Assembly: GCA_023653785.1 (NCBI GenBank)
Contig: JAMKCH010014234.1
Coordinates: forward strand, 1 to 64,000
From: Ophioderma brevispina
Lineage: Eukaryota; Echinodermata; Ophiuroidea; Amphilepidida; Ophiodermatidae
Direction of reading: 5' to 3'
DNA: 64,000 nucleotides
Position 1 is the stretch's first letter. Every line of letters starts with the position of its first letter. The notes under the pieces are model-generated. The model saw only the letters and a list, made by a program, of their open reading frames with translations. It ran no database searches and had not been told where the DNA came from. Of this stretch, positions 13,620 to 26,099 are shown one piece after another. The position numbers and the translations under genes are program-made.

Positions 13620-15187
13620 GTAAGAAGTAGATAAAACAAACATATTGGTGTACTGGAATTTGGCAACAAAATGTTCTCCACCATGGTGTTTGACAGTTAG
13701 CAATCACATTTGTGGACTGTGTAGATTCCGGCTGTGAAAGTTTGCTGATCTACACCCTCCTCGCATGTTTTCTTTCAAGAACCTGTGGTTCCTCGCTGCA
13801 TCTAAATTGGAATTCTTTCTATAATCTTTCCTTGTTGTTATGGATTATTTGTGACTGTTGGGGCAGCCTTAGGGGGTCCACAGCGGGTACCTCGCATGTG
13901 GATAGGTCGCGTTGTTAAAAAAAGATTATAGATAATAATATTATATTCTTTTGCTTACCTGTATAAAATGTATTAGGACATTAATTTTTCACCATATTTT
14001 ATGTGTTACTGCAAATCAAATGTGATAAAGTACACAGGTTAGAATCATCCTAGCATAAAAAGAATAGTGATTTTTGGTTCATATGTTTAATATTCTATTT
14101 ATACCCTTGTGCCCAATGTTATTATGTAATTTTTTCAGGGGCTGGTTCCCTAGATGTTTATTTTGTGTCCATTATTGTCAGGTATATGTGCAGATTGGTT
14201 GTCATATTTGGTGCCCTTTTTGATGGTGTGAATCTTTGTTTTTAAAATATATATTAGTAATTTGTAATTATAGTTTACATTGTAAATGTCTCTGGCATTG
14301 CCTTTGGGCCCAGAATACTGAGTGCATAATAAATACAAATCAAGGCTACTTCAGCTACTATGTGGTTGTATTCCAGCTCACTTTAATGTGACCTACAGTA
14401 AAACAGAACGTAATTTTATTGACCTAGCTGTTAGTTCCTGCAAACTATTATGCTTTGTTCCTATGCACTACGTATGCATACTTAGAGCGGGTAATGGGTA
14501 AGAGTATGTGTCAAAGTTTTTGTACTACACTTGGGGGGGGGGGGGGGTTGGACAGGATCTGCCTCGATGGCATTGGGGTTTTCAAAACGGTAATTTAGGG
14601 ATTTCGCACATGTTTCAACGGTAGCCTTGGCCCATTGACATTGCAAAAATCCATGAGGTTAATAGATTAACCTGCTTCCACCCCCCTGTAACTTTCAGTG
14701 CAAAACATGTATACTGACAGTGACAAGAGTGAAAACTAGTATAGTTTCAATGATTTCAAAAGGCATAGCATGATAGGGTGGTATTCTGGAAGTGCCTTTA
14801 GATATGGATGGCCATAGGTACTCTACAATGTTTTTCATATCTTCTTTGCAATGATTCATCAGGAAATTTTAGGGGGTGGGGGGGAAGTATGCATATCCAA
14901 TACGTGCATTAAACTAAAGCAGCAATAATTATTTTTACCACACCCATCAAGGAACAAAAATTTACATTAATACAGAAACACTGATGCCACTGTACCGAGA
15001 AAAAAGGCTATGGAGTACACATGGAATACCCTCTGCAGTCTAGGCAAAGTGAGGAATATATGAGAGTATATGAGATAATGTAATTAAGATTAGAAAGCAA
15101 CCTTAATATTTTTACCATTATTATGATACATACTGAGACAGTGTAAGATTGAGTATAGATTAAAGATTATCTTTCTTGTATTCACAG
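13620..15187. other. Intron, no gene
   Basis: No exon was recognised. It contains a G run of about 16 bases near 14532 and AT-rich stretches. A 73-codon minus-strand frame at 13486-13707 and others are shadows or chance. Confidence 0.45.
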
Positions 15188-15391
15188 TCACAAGAGACAA
15201 AAGATTGACTGGCACGAAACGCCAGACCTCAAAATGTATTTTTCCAGTGCAATGTGATCGGTTGCCGTGGTGCTGGGAAGACCAACTTCTCAAGGACTAG
15301 TAGGAGGGCGTAGGACAACCTCTCTTGCTCCAGAGCTTTATCACTTATACAGCAAATACTGTACAGGTGTATGGCCGAGAGCATATTACTG
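15188..15391 (+). CDS. RHOT1: Miro exon: start of C-terminal GTPase with P-loop
   Basis: After ttcacag the exon reads VTRDKR..., then KRQTS, a frame shift, CNVIGCRGAGKT (the G1/P-loop of the second GTPase, GxxxxGKT), then QGLVG, RRTTSLAPELYHLY and NTVQVYGREH in alternating frames. This follows the human order (VTVTRDKK...CNVIGVKNCGKS...AINTVYVYGQEK). At least three one- or two-base shifts occur, near 15235, 15280 and 15385. The donor G/gtacag at 15392 is tentative and supposes a short loss so that the exon joins LHEI of the next exon. The KT of the P-loop is the standard Mg2+/phosphate ligand pair. Confidence 0.88.
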
Positions 15392-16245
15392 GTACAGTGT
15401 CATCAAAAGATGATAGGATACATCGGCAAGGCATGAATATACTGGCATCAATTACTAAGCAAGCTTTTGTAATAGCATAGGCACATAGAAAATCATATTT
15501 TGCGTCATTGAAGTGTTTATCCATTCAGTGGTGTAGAGTGCCTTTTGGACAAAATGTTAGTAATATGAAGGTGTGGGGTTTATATAGCACCTTTCACATC
15601 ATAGAGTGTGCTTTACAATTATTACTGCTACGGTACCTTTGGAACACCTTGGAAATGTCTGGTGCTATAGCGTTAACTACAAGGAACCATGTACCTTGAA
15701 TGTACTCATAGTGCAAGAATTAATATCTGAACTTTGATGTGATATTCTCTGTAATACTGTTTGTGAAAATTCATTCAGGTGCGTTTATTTGGGATTTCTT
15801 TTATATTTAAGTGGAATATCCTTTATTGCAGATCTAACCTCTTTTAGACGTGGTTTGTTTTTTGAAAAAAGGACTGTTTTTTGTGAGGAGAGACGCAAAA
15901 ATTACATAGTCAGCAGTAGCCTTTGCCTTTATGATGTTGATGCAGCATTTTATCTTGGATATCAGCTATGAAGGCCAAGTTGGAGGGCTCTGGTAGTTTT
16001 GAATGCTCACTCACACATGTCCAAAGTCCTGCCAATTTACAGATTACATAGATGGTGAGCTGGACCTTCTGGAATGCCATTTTTTGGCATTAGCATAAAA
16101 ATGACTACACCCAAGTAAGAAAAGGACACACTGCCTAACCTATTTCACATACATGAATATGCAAAAAAGGCACTTAGCGGGTGCTCTGTTTATTTACTCC
16201 TCTCTGTGTCCATGCCACTGATTCTATTGGGATGGTAGTTCATTT
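15392..16245. other. Intron, no gene
   Basis: No exon was recognised. A stretch at about 15580-15625 (TTTATATAGCACCTTTCACA, then GTGTGCTTTACAA) resembles a short dispersed repeat common in marine animal genomes; I could not place it in a family. Confidence 0.4.
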
Positions 16246-16512
16246 GGGAGGGCGAGTTGGTGGTGCGGTCGAGTCGCTCACCTTTCACCAATGCGGCCCG
16301 GGTTCGATTGCTGATCGAGCCAGTGTCGTATGTGAATTTGGTTGCCAATCCATACTCGTCCTCGTAGGGTTTCTCCGAGCACTTTGGTTACCTCCTAAAA
16401 TCGGACATCTTCCAATAAATCTTTCCCCGCTATTCTGGAGGAATCCCTTGAATTTAATGCATTACAATATTGGGGTCTGCCTGGCGAAAGCCGAATGTTA
16501 TAACAAAATAAA
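16246..16512 (+). mobile_element. tRNA-derived SINE, copy 1
   Basis: The tRNA-like head GGGCGAGTTGGTGGTGCGGT carries an A-box-like segment, and GGTTCGATTGC at 16301 is a B-box. The body has no coding capacity and ends with ACAAAATAAAT, an A-rich tail. Target duplications were not resolved. It lies in a Miro intron. Confidence 0.75.
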
Positions 16513-16527
16513 TTGCCTCGATGCATT

Positions 16528-17000
16528 ATAGTAGATTCAACCCATCGTGTCACCTCTAGTACTTTTCTGAAGGTATGGGCATTGAATGAGGGGCATGTGC
16601 AGTAGGTGGAAATTAAAATTATGTGCTAAATCTATTGAAACATAGAGTCCGATAGCGGAGAAAAATCAATGCTCTGCTTATAAAGCATTCAAGTCAACTT
16701 AAGCGCATTTAGCTACAATAACTCTCAAAACATTCTGACTAATCGTATTCGCTTCAGTGGTATTCAATGTAACAGGTGAGTTGAATGTTACTGACTTCTG
16801 AGCGCTGAGTGATTTGGATTCGAATAAAGTCTTTGTACTCTCCATGTAAAAATGATGTCAACATGAAAGACCAGATTATCCGTTCATTCATGAAACAGGT
16901 GAATCGGGCCACATATTTTCTTTTTCTGCCTCCTCTCCCAACTAATCGACGCTGTTCAAAACTTTTCCTCCGGTGACACGATGGGTTGAATCTACTATAG
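16528..17000. mobile_element. TIR element, 473 bp, TA-type ends
   Basis: The ends are a near-perfect 28-bp inverted repeat: TATAGTAGATTCAACCCATC (continuing GTGTCACC) at left, and its complement at right up to 17000. TA at each border is compatible with a Tc1/mariner-type target. There is no open frame of note inside. Confidence 0.88.
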
Positions 17001-17085
17001 GAGGCATAATTTTATTGCCTTCAGCACCTTCATTGCCATAATGTACACTGATTGCATATAATATTTTCTTTTCCTTCTCCTTCAG

Positions 17086-17213
17086 CTACATGAGATTGAT
17101 GTGACGCTAACAGATGAGTTAACCTCAGATGATTTAGACTGTGATGTAGTATGTCTTATGTATGACATCTCGACGCCTAGGACATTTGAATCTGTGCCAA
17201 GATGTAAATAAGG
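17086..17213 (+). CDS. RHOT1: Miro exon: core of C-terminal GTPase
   Basis: The strong acceptor ttctccttcag precedes LHEIDVTLTDELTSDDLD and CDVVCLMYDISTPRTFE. The family counterpart is LLHDISESEFLTEAEI, CDVVCLVYDVS, NPKSFEYCARIF. After TFE the frame slips: a missing T gives VPRCK then a stop, whereas SCAKM would continue the family. The donor is AAGG/gtaaga, with probably one extra G. DVVCLMYD is the central beta strand next to the nucleotide pocket. Confidence 0.93.
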
Positions 17214-17808
17214 GTAAGACTACGAATATGCGATTTTAAGCTAGCTTCAAAATTTTTGTGCTAAATAATTCACACAACCCTTTCAATAAATGAGGCTGTT
17301 GTGGTTTGGCTAAAAGTGTGGTTCTGAATAAAGTATTTGTGATACAATCTAAGATGAAGGCCTTTCTAGTTGTATGCACTGGCCTGCAGCCTTGTCACAT
17401 TTGTCAACTGATGTCCCTTCAGTCAGTTTGTTGAGTGGTTGCCCCCGTCAAGTTGTCTCAACTATCACTCTCGATTACGGTTTTAGTTATTTCACATAGT
17501 GGTTAACAACTAAAATTTGCAATTAGGCAACAAGTTCATGAAAGTTCATGAAGAGTTTCTTTTTTTGTATAAAAAAAAACAATCATTATTGTTTAATGGA
17601 CCTTTTTCTTATTTTTTGCAATATATGGAAATTTATTCACTAATTTTGAGATTAGTTTTGGATATTTCAATACTGTTCTTCCTGTGATTTTAAACTCAAT
17701 TCTCAAAATCTGTAATATGGTTTTTCATTTTCTGTGTCAGAGATATGCCTTTATTGATGTTAGAAATTTGTTTTGACAACACAACTAATTCGTCTGTCTT
17801 CATTACAG
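17214..17808. other. Intron, no gene
   Basis: AT-rich intron ending in the acceptor cattacag. No repeat was recognised. Confidence 0.5.
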
Positions 17809-18012
17809 CAACACTTTGGAACACCTTAACATTCCCTGCCTCTAGTTAGCAGCTAAGAGTGCCTAACCAGTAAGGCAGGGATTACCACCCTACAACCAGC
17901 ACAGTTCTGTGCTAGCTAGAAGATACCCCCACCCACAGAACCTATTCAAGGTAACCGGTAGACCCAACAAGGATATCTACATCAAACTGCAACATTCTAC
18001 ACTTACCCTTAA
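17809..18012 (+). CDS. RHOT1: Miro exon: end of C-terminal GTPase
   Basis: Opens QHFG (human [20 protein letters not shown]), then in another frame LNIPCL and AAKSA, then LQPAQFCAS with KIPPPTEPIQG, and then PNKDIYIKL with TFYTYP. Each piece matches the order of human Miro ([39 protein letters not shown]). At least four small shifts occur, and two stops stand in otherwise conserved positions. The donor is placed at gtacca (18013), which would give a Lys codon on joining to the last exon; this is tentative. Confidence 0.88.
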
Positions 18013-18639
18013 GTACCAAGGCCATGAATTCCCTAGTATCTGATTTGTAGGGCATTGTTAAAACTGCAAAGGAGCTTGGGATGTATTCAAGACGACTAGA
18101 TTGTTACTATCTGCACAGATCCTTTGTCATGCTTTCATGTGAAGAATTACATGTTATTGTTGAATTTAGTTAATCCCCCGGGCACTACATGCCGCTCTAT
18201 TTGCATCTAAGCACTACTTATATTGGTTACTTGGAAGGCATCATCATTATGAGCAAATCAGAAATACCCGGTTTGTTTATTCTTTACCCCTGGGTCCAAT
18301 CAGAGGAAAACTTAATTATTCCTCTGTTCTCCAATGGCCCGGTACTATAAGAATTTTGGTATGGATTACACAGACCTATAGAAGCACTATTTTGATTGCT
18401 CTTCATAGGGCTATCTGATGTTGTGTCCCTTTAATAACCCTCAGAAAATATGTGGTGTGCCCAGGGTTAAAACATGGATGTGCCTCATTACACCATAAAC
18501 CTGTTAACGATTAAATTCAATTCAAATTAAGTCATCCTTCAACATTCCACATTCAATCAATATTCAAATAAACATCAAAGTAGTAAAATTACAACAGAGT
18601 ACTTTCGTATCGCTTGTAACTATAACACAATGAGTTTCT
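18013..18639. other. Start of the long last intron, no gene
   Basis: No exon was recognised. The next Miro exon is at 46948. Confidence 0.45.
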
Positions 18640-18901
18640 CAGCTTAAAGCATCTCATTTGTAATCCCACATAAGCATATTCTGTATGCTGTAGATGTCTC
18701 GATACATGTAGTTTATACTTATTGTGTACTTTATTTTATTCTTTGTTATGGTTATTTAGTAATGGTATTTCTATCTTATATTCAAAGTTCATCTGTACAA
18801 TGTAAATGTTTATATGCAGGGCCTCCTTGAAATCAATTCTTTTGTCACTGAAGGGCTACCCTTCCTAAAGAAGTTTACATAAATAATAAATAAAATAAAA
18901 T
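18640..18901 (+). mobile_element. 3' end of a non-LTR retrotransposon
   Basis: Contains GGGCCTCCTTGAAATCAATT, then TTGTCACTGAAGGGCTACCC, ending in a (AATAAATAAAATAAAAT) tail. This is the characteristic 3' UTR end of animal non-LTR elements with TAAA-type tails. No RT sequence is attached, so it is a 5'-truncated copy. The left boundary is approximate. Confidence 0.65.
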
Positions 18902-19364
18902 CGCAATGCATTTGAGAAATACAATTCAAATATACAGACATGGGAATGTACACGAAATTCAACAACTAAATTAAGTAATGTTACAAAATATAACAAATAT
19001 TATTAACAACCCAATTCTACTAGAGATTTCAGAGATACAATATGGGCCATACCTATAGGAATAAATAGTATCAGGAAAAAAATGATATGTGGAAACATAA
19101 AAGCAGGGCATGAAGGTGCAGTGATCTTTTCTTAGTCTAAATTAATGTACTTGTGTAGGTAGAAGAAAATTAACAATATACATTATAAATTATTTGATTA
19201 TTTCAAACTATAAACTATTACTAAAAGAAAATGGATGAATGTGGATGAGTGAGAGGGGTTAGACAAGACAGGCCAGCATAAACAGAACATCAGATTTTGA
19301 GTTGGGGATTTTTTTTAAATTAAAATTGAGAATTTGTAGTTCTTTCAAAAGCTTTATATCCAAA

Positions 19365-19735
19365 GGAGAGCGTGACCCACTTGGTTAGGATATTCTCTTT
19401 GTTGCAGGAGTTCCCCTGTTCAACCCCGGTAAGGGCTGCCTACCTGGTTTCTAAATTCTGGATTTTAATTTGTATTAGAATATTGAATAAAACTAGAGTT
19501 CCACTCTGTGGCTTGGGCAAAGGAACCACACATACCCGTCCCTTCGTAGGATGTAAGCCGTCGGTCCTGTGTACAGAGCGTCATACCTGTACTGTATATC
19601 ACAGTCAGTTCCGAGAAGGGTGGGGTAACCCCTGATTATCCAGTCCGTCCTGTATCAGTGTCAAGGGATACCCCTAGTAGCAGTTGGTCACCCGTTGGGT
19701 ATACCTCTGAGGGCTGGTCCTCTAAATCGTAATAA
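19365..19735 (+). mobile_element. tRNA-derived SINE, copy 2
   Basis: Degenerate tRNA head (GGAGAGCGTGACCCACTTGG, then CTGTTCAACCCCG as B-box) and a tail with CCTTCGTAGGATGTAAGCCG and TCGGTCCTGTGTACAGAGCG. The tail matches that of the SINE at 40876 (GCCGTCGTCCCGTGTACAGA). The 87-codon open frame across it is incidental. Confidence 0.8.
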
Positions 19736-21599
19736 AATAATAAACATAAATGAAAACATTTTGAAAAAAATATAAATCATTCACAAAATTCATTCTTGAT
19801 TCTGAATTTGTTTGATTTTTGTTTTTTGTTTTGGCAAATTTATGAATCTAATTTTCTTAGTTAAACATCTATACTTGCAGGACCTAAATTGAAAGTCAAA
19901 ATGTTAAAATAGCCATTAAAATCTTGTTTCTGAATAGTGTCAAGCGCTCCACAGTCAGAATACTGAAGTCTGTGTATGTGACACAAATAAGAGGTTTTTA
20001 AATACACATCACCACTAAAAGTGTACATCCAGTTACATTGTCGTTCCAGAAATGTTTCAAATGATTAAAGCAATGTAAGACCCAGTACTTTACTTGCTGG
20101 TAGTTTACAATTGAATTATTTTATTCACTGTTATTTTCATGAAGGTAAAATGAAAACATGAAATAGCACAGAGAAAAATATTTAAACAATACTGGACATA
20201 AATTCCACATAATAAACAACTTGGGCACTTCAATTACAGAAAATGAGATAAAAAAGTCCCATATGTATAAACTTTAAATTTCATTAAAATATTTGTACTT
20301 GTCAAGTTTTTGTGAATCACTTGTTCCAAATATTACAAGAATGTGATAACTAGATTAATAAATCTTTGATACAGGTTTAAATTTTGATGTTTTAACTGTT
20401 TTACATTTCAACAACCCGTAGACATTTATGCTCTGATAGTTCGTCTTTTCTTCATTATCACAGGTAACACTTAACACCTCATTATGTCATACCATATTCC
20501 TGCACATTAAATTCATAACAGCACATATTGTAATCATTCTCATCTGTAATTGTTGTGAATGTTTTGTGGGAGTTTTGTGTTTTGACAGGGATGCAAGGTC
20601 AATCATGATAAGGGTAAAAATAAAAAAATTGAAAGGAAATTGCTTTGTAGGCAGAGATTTTGGAAATTGGGTCATTTGGTTTTACGGTCAATTTTTTAAA
20701 AAAAATAAATCCAAATTGGTAAAAATCAGGTGCATGTAATTTTTCACTAAAGTACACATTGAAAGTACACAAGCAAATTTTTTTTTTCCTTCAAATTTGG
20801 GTTCTCCATTTATATCATGTAACTACACCTCAAAAGTACTACAAAACGTGCTAAATGTTTAAAAACATCCAAAATTTCAAAATTACAGGATATGGTAACG
20901 TCTGCAAAACAGAAGAAGAATGGAATATTTTTTTTATCATTACAAGAGATCAATGATATTGTGCCCTCAGTAGAAATGCTCCTTCATATTTTAACTATTT
21001 TGGAGTGTGTCATCTCAAAATAAAAAATGGGTACCGTAACTTGATGATTACAGTACTGTGCCAGCGTTAAACCTAATTGGCAACATTAACAGGCATGCTC
21101 CCCCATATGTAGTGCTTAGTGCTCATGTGCAGTATAACAAACTTTTATAATTTGCATGTCATTGCATTCCACTTTTAGTGTTGATAAAAAAAGTTGTTAT
21201 CAATCAATCAATTAATCATTTATTTTCACTCCATGGGATCAAAGAGGAGAAGATTCCTTGCATAAGGACATTGGTTACGCATATCGGTGAAGAAACTGAT
21301 TTCTGCGCAGTTATATTGTGAATTATACCTTTCAATACTATGGGGTGGTCAGTGCAAAGTAATGCCACATTTGATTGATATTATAAATTCATCACAATTT
21401 CTTTCCTAAATATCAGTGATCAGTAGAAAAAATAATAGCACGTTGATATCCAGTAAATCCTTTCGATATGCAGAGGATAAACGCACTTTATTGTGAAGTA
21501 CGAGCCATTGTTTTATTACCCCACACAGCTGAAACAGATTTTTTCCAGGTTGCCCCTCATCAACCCGATTAAGAATTGAGCTATTTTTTTTTGTTTCAA
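19736..21599. other. Intron sequence, no gene
   Basis: Very AT-rich with no exon or clear repeat recognised. Base quality looks ordinary up to about 21.6 kb, where homopolymer inflation begins. Confidence 0.45.
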
Positions 21600-23899
21600 T
21601 GACGCAAAAGCCCCACACAAGAAAGTAACTTTTTGTTCCCCCTCTTTTTTTTCAAAACGAAATAACATTAAAACCTTAAGGCCCCCCTTCCCCCCCTACT
21701 GTTTTTGGCGTTCAAATTACCTGAACCGTAATAAAGTTCCATCCATTTTTTCGAAAAAGGAACCAAAAGTATTGAAACAAAAAGAGTCATGAAGAAAGGT
21801 GGGTTTTTGGTAACCTGGGTTGGGGACCTTAACCATCTTTTTTGCAGAAAACAAAAAAAACTTAAACTGTTACATAAAACTTATCGCGTACCCCATTTTT
21901 GTCCCTATTCAAATTTTACCGGGGTTTTGTGTAGCATGGTTCCCCCCCCCCCCTACCGACCCTCCCCTTCTTTGGTTAAATTTGTTCTAAATACCAATGG
22001 TTGGTTAAAATTGAAAAATAGAATTGGAGGTTCCCAGCAAATAATTATGGAGCCTTGGGTTTTTTCTAGCACAAGAATTTTTTAGTCCCCAACAGCTTAA
22101 CTAACCAACAATATCCCCATTTTTTTTTTGTTTTGTTGACAATTAAGTTTTGTTTGTTCCTTTTTTTTCAATTAATGATGAATATAACAGTCCCCCAAAA
22201 ATTTACAATTGACCTCCCCAAGAACCTCAATTTTTTTTTTAGTTTTTTTTGATCGCAAACGAGGGGCCCCCACCGCAAATCCCCCCAAACTGGGTAAACA
22301 TTTTCCCCACATTATAGGAAGTTCCCCCCAACAAAGTAAATACAATAAAAGGTAAAAGCCCCTTTTTTGATGCCGGCCTGCCTCACTTACAACATCTACA
22401 AAGAGGCAAGTCCGGAAAAAATTCAATGACAATAACCTCATTTTTGCCCCGTAAACTTTGGGCGTCCTACCTCAACTAGCCGGGATCACTAGTCCCTGTA
22501 ATCGCCTGACCCCCCATCCTTTTTTCACTTGCATGGAACAGTAACAATAAGCTGCCAGTTTTTTCCAAATAAAGGGGAAATCTGAAGTGCTTTGTCCCTC
22601 TGAATTACCCGTGGAAAATTTAAACTTTATCAATAAACACCCAACTTTAATTTTTTCCTTGGGTTCCAATTGAAAGCAAAAGTGGGGTTAAAAAAAAATG
22701 TCCCCCCCTTGATCACTGAAAATATCAATAAAAGAAAATTTGTGAGATTGCATTTTGTTTTTATTCATTTTTTTCCCATGAAAATTGCAACCTTTGCAAA
22801 AATCCCATAAACCCCAATAATGATTGAATTAAAAATGATTAATTTTTTTGGGTTTTTATAGTGAAATGGTTGAATGATTATTGTAAATTTTTAAAAAAAA
22901 AAAAAAAAAAAAAACGAAACATTTTTTTTTTTTTTTCCCTTTTTTTTTGATCCCCATGGCCATTTTTGTTTTTTTCTTCAACAAAATACAGCCAAAAATT
23001 GATGAAAAAATGAAAATGAAAGTTAGTTAACATTGAAAAAAAATAACAATAGCCAAATTAAAACCCTACCCTCCAAGTGTAAAGTTATCAAAAAAAGAAG
23101 TCCCAAAAAATATTTTTGAAAATTTTGCAGGAATCGCCTTTAAAAATGAAGGAAATAAGTCTTGTAAAAAATTCCCATAATGTTAACTTTTTCCAACTGA
23201 AAGAATTTGACAAGACAAAAGGAAGGCAAAACCCGGCGTGTTTTTTTTTTTCAAGATCGAATCTCCAGTTCAATCGTGTTTTTAATAAGTGGTCCCACCC
23301 TGTACGGTGACAATAAAACAAAATGAACTTAAAAATTTTTTTCCCCGTTTTTGTCCCCCTTATTATGTTTTGTTTTTTTTGGCTTTTTTCTGGGCCGTAT
23401 CAATTTTTTTTTCCGGTTTTTTATGTTTAGGATAACCTGTTAACGTTGTTTTTTTTTACAAACTTAGGGTTTTTTTTGGTAATATTTAAGACTTTTTTTG
23501 ATGAAAATTTTTTTCATTTCCCTGTGTTTAGCAAATCATGAAAAAAAGAAAAAAAGGTTTGCCTTCAATAAAAATCCCCAAGAAATTTAATTTTTTAAAA
23601 ATTTTTTTAATTGAAGAAAAACTGGAAAAAAAAACACTATATGGCTTATGGGCAAATAAAAATAAAAATAATCTTTTTAACAGAAAAAACCTGCCCCAGT
23701 TGAATATCCAAAGAATAACTCCCATTAACCCTTTGCACCAACCCTTTTTTTTTTTTACAATCCTAATTTTGGTTTTTCAACTTTTTGAATTCAAACATGG
23801 AAAACAGTTTTTTTGACTATTAGTTTTTTTTGATATAAAACTACAAATTGAACCCTAAAAAAATTGACATCGTAAACACCCATTTTTTTTACAGGGGCA

Positions 23900-24330
23900 A
23901 TTTTTTTCCCCCCCCCCCGTGGATCCCACAAACCTTGTTCCCCCCCCCTGATTTTAACCTAAAAAAATTGAGATTTTTTTTTTTATTATCCAAATTGGAG
24001 AAACCGTTTAGCCTTAAAGTAAATGTCAAAATGGTGAATAATTTAGGTGGCAAAATTTTTGGTCCGTATCTGCAAGAAATTGGCAAATTTTTTTTTTGTT
24101 TATTTTTTTTCCCTGTCCCCCGAACCAGACCAGAATTTGCCCAACACAAGTTGCCTATGGAACCGGGGGAAACAAGCTATTGCTCAAACAAAACCAAAAC
24201 CGCAAAAGATCCCGGGAAATTCAGCTTCAAATTTCGTAAAAATAAGGCCTTTTTCTTTCAGGATAATTTCCTAAGTGACCAATGAAAATAAAACATAATG
24301 TGTTTGAAAATTCACGAATGTACCTTTAAG
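23900..24330. mobile_element. Distorted copy of the TTAA MITE (6376 type)
   Basis: The order of words follows the clean element: GTTGCCTATGGAACCGGGGG and AAACAAGCTATTGCTCA, then AACCAAAACCGCAAAAGATC, AAATTTCGTAAAAATAAG, and finally ACGAATGTACCTTTAAG. Homopolymers are expanded throughout. The left end is unclear. Confidence 0.6.
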
Positions 24331-24949
24331 TGATTAAGCAAGTTCCCATGTTGTTGCCTAATCCCTCTTTTAAGTTTAGTTGCAAAAAACTTCCAAATGA
24401 ACAACTAATGACAATAAGCAGTAAACATCCTTTTTAAAGGGGGATTTGAAACTGAAATTTAAGATTTATTTTTTTTTTTTTGAAATCCTTTGAATTTGGA
24501 ATTTTGACCCCTTGACGCCCCAACCCCAATCTTAAATTTTTTTGTTCTGCCACCAATTGTTTTAATCCATTTTGATGTGGAAAGAGCTTAATAAAAGAAT
24601 AATTTGTGGTAATCCCATATAGGTTTTGCGTTAACTAAATTTGTCCGACTAAAACGGGGCCCAATTTTGTTTTCCACTCATACATGCCCACAAGCAAAAA
24701 ACAATTCAATTTACTTGTGTTAAAGAAATTCCCCCCACAAAATAAATAGAAAAAGATTTTGTTTTTTCTTTCAACATCAAAATTTTTGACCACTTTCCCG
24801 GTAACAATCTGGGGGGTTTTTCCTGGGATGAGGCAGTATGGATCTGGGTCCTGGATCGGTTAATTTTTCTTCCCAAGTTTTGTTTTTTATCATAGGAAAG
24901 TAAAAGCAAGGCCCACCCTAAATCAAGACAACAGTCCACAAGTAACAGT

Positions 24950-25250
24950 TCACCCAGACTTTAAGGCTGTAAAATTTTTGTGTCCCCTTCCTCTAATGTG
25001 TTTATATCCCCTTGTTTCAAAACCATAAGGGGCCCCAGGGTTTTTAGAATTGTCAATGCAGAGGCCCCGTGTTAACTTATAACTTGGCATTTGAATTCCT
25101 TTTGTTCTTGGTTCAATTGAAAAACAAAGCAAATTTCAAATGTTTCCCTAGTGGTACAAGAACACATATTGTGGTTAGGCCAAAAAGTTTAAACCCGCCT
25201 TACTGTAATTTCATGTGTTGTTGGGTTTTAAATATGTCCCACGGTAAAAA
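24950..25250. repeat. Distorted second copy of 36.85-37.04 kb
   Basis: Shared landmarks in order: CCTTTTGTTCTTGGTTCAAT (clean: CCTTTTGTTCGTGGTTCAAT), ACATATTGTGGTTAGGC (clean: CAATATTGTGGTATGC), AACCCGCCTTACTGTAATTT with CATGTG (clean: AACCGCCTTACTGTAATTTC). The noisy copy is longer because runs are expanded. Confidence 0.85.
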
Positions 25251-26099
25251 AAATTCAATTACAACTGAACTGAAAAAATTTTTCCCCTTTTTTACACCAA
25301 TTGTTTTTTGGACCTGAAATATATGCATTTTTTTTTTTTTTTAAAATGTTAGTGTTGAAAAAATACCCATTTTTTTTTTAGCACCCCACTAACAAGGAAT
25401 GGACTCGACCATTGGGGGCCCCAAGGTCCCCAACACCCTGTTCAAACCAAAATGCCCCTCTCCCTCCAATTCCGTTTTTGTGTTGGCCCCGCCCAATACA
25501 AAGGACCCGCGTGTAACCACGCAGCTCTGTGGAATTAAGCAAAAAAAAAGCCAACATTAACTGAGATATTGGATACCTGGACTGTTTGTTTTGTCGTCTC
25601 AATCGGAATCCTTCCCCTAACTAAAAATAAAGCCAAATACCCTATCCTTGGGGTAAATAATTTAATGGGATTATTTTACTTGAATTTAAGAAGCGCTCTT
25701 AATTTGGACGGAAAAATAAACTGCGGACCTTTTTTAAAACAACCGTCCCGGAGAGCCTTTTTGTTTTATTGTGGTTTAGATCCCTTTTTGGCCGCCGTGC
25801 TGTCATGGGTGAATTCCTTGTGGTGTAGCGGGTAAAAAAGATAAACAAAAAAAGGTCAAAGCCATTTGCCCCGCAACGTGGTTTTGCGTGCTTTTTTGGA
25901 ATGCCCTTGGCCTTCTTGGGTGTAGCTGTTTCAGGTTTTTCCCTTTTTGTAGTTTATCCATAACTAATCAATAAAAAGTGCGATTTTGGGGTGAAGTGTT
26001 TTGGGGTCCTATTATTTTTAAGCCCATGCCTTTGTTTTTGTTTCTTAATAAAATATGTGCAAAACTTGAACCCTTTTTGGGATTCTTTTTTACGTGTTG

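Larger units (their letters stand above)
21600..26099. other. Low-quality, homopolymer-inflated block (left part)
   Basis: From about 21.6 kb the text changes: long runs of T, A, C and G appear every few bases (for example A and T tracts near 22892-22950, C runs near 21948, T runs throughout). Recognisable repeats are present but distorted. About 23.9-24.33 kb contains pieces of the 6376 MITE (GGGGGAAACAAGCTATTGCT, AATGTACCTTTAAGTG), and about 24.95-25.25 kb follows the clean sequence at 36.85-37.04 kb. This looks like uncorrected single-molecule read sequence used as gap fill. The open frames here should not be annotated. Confidence 0.85.
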
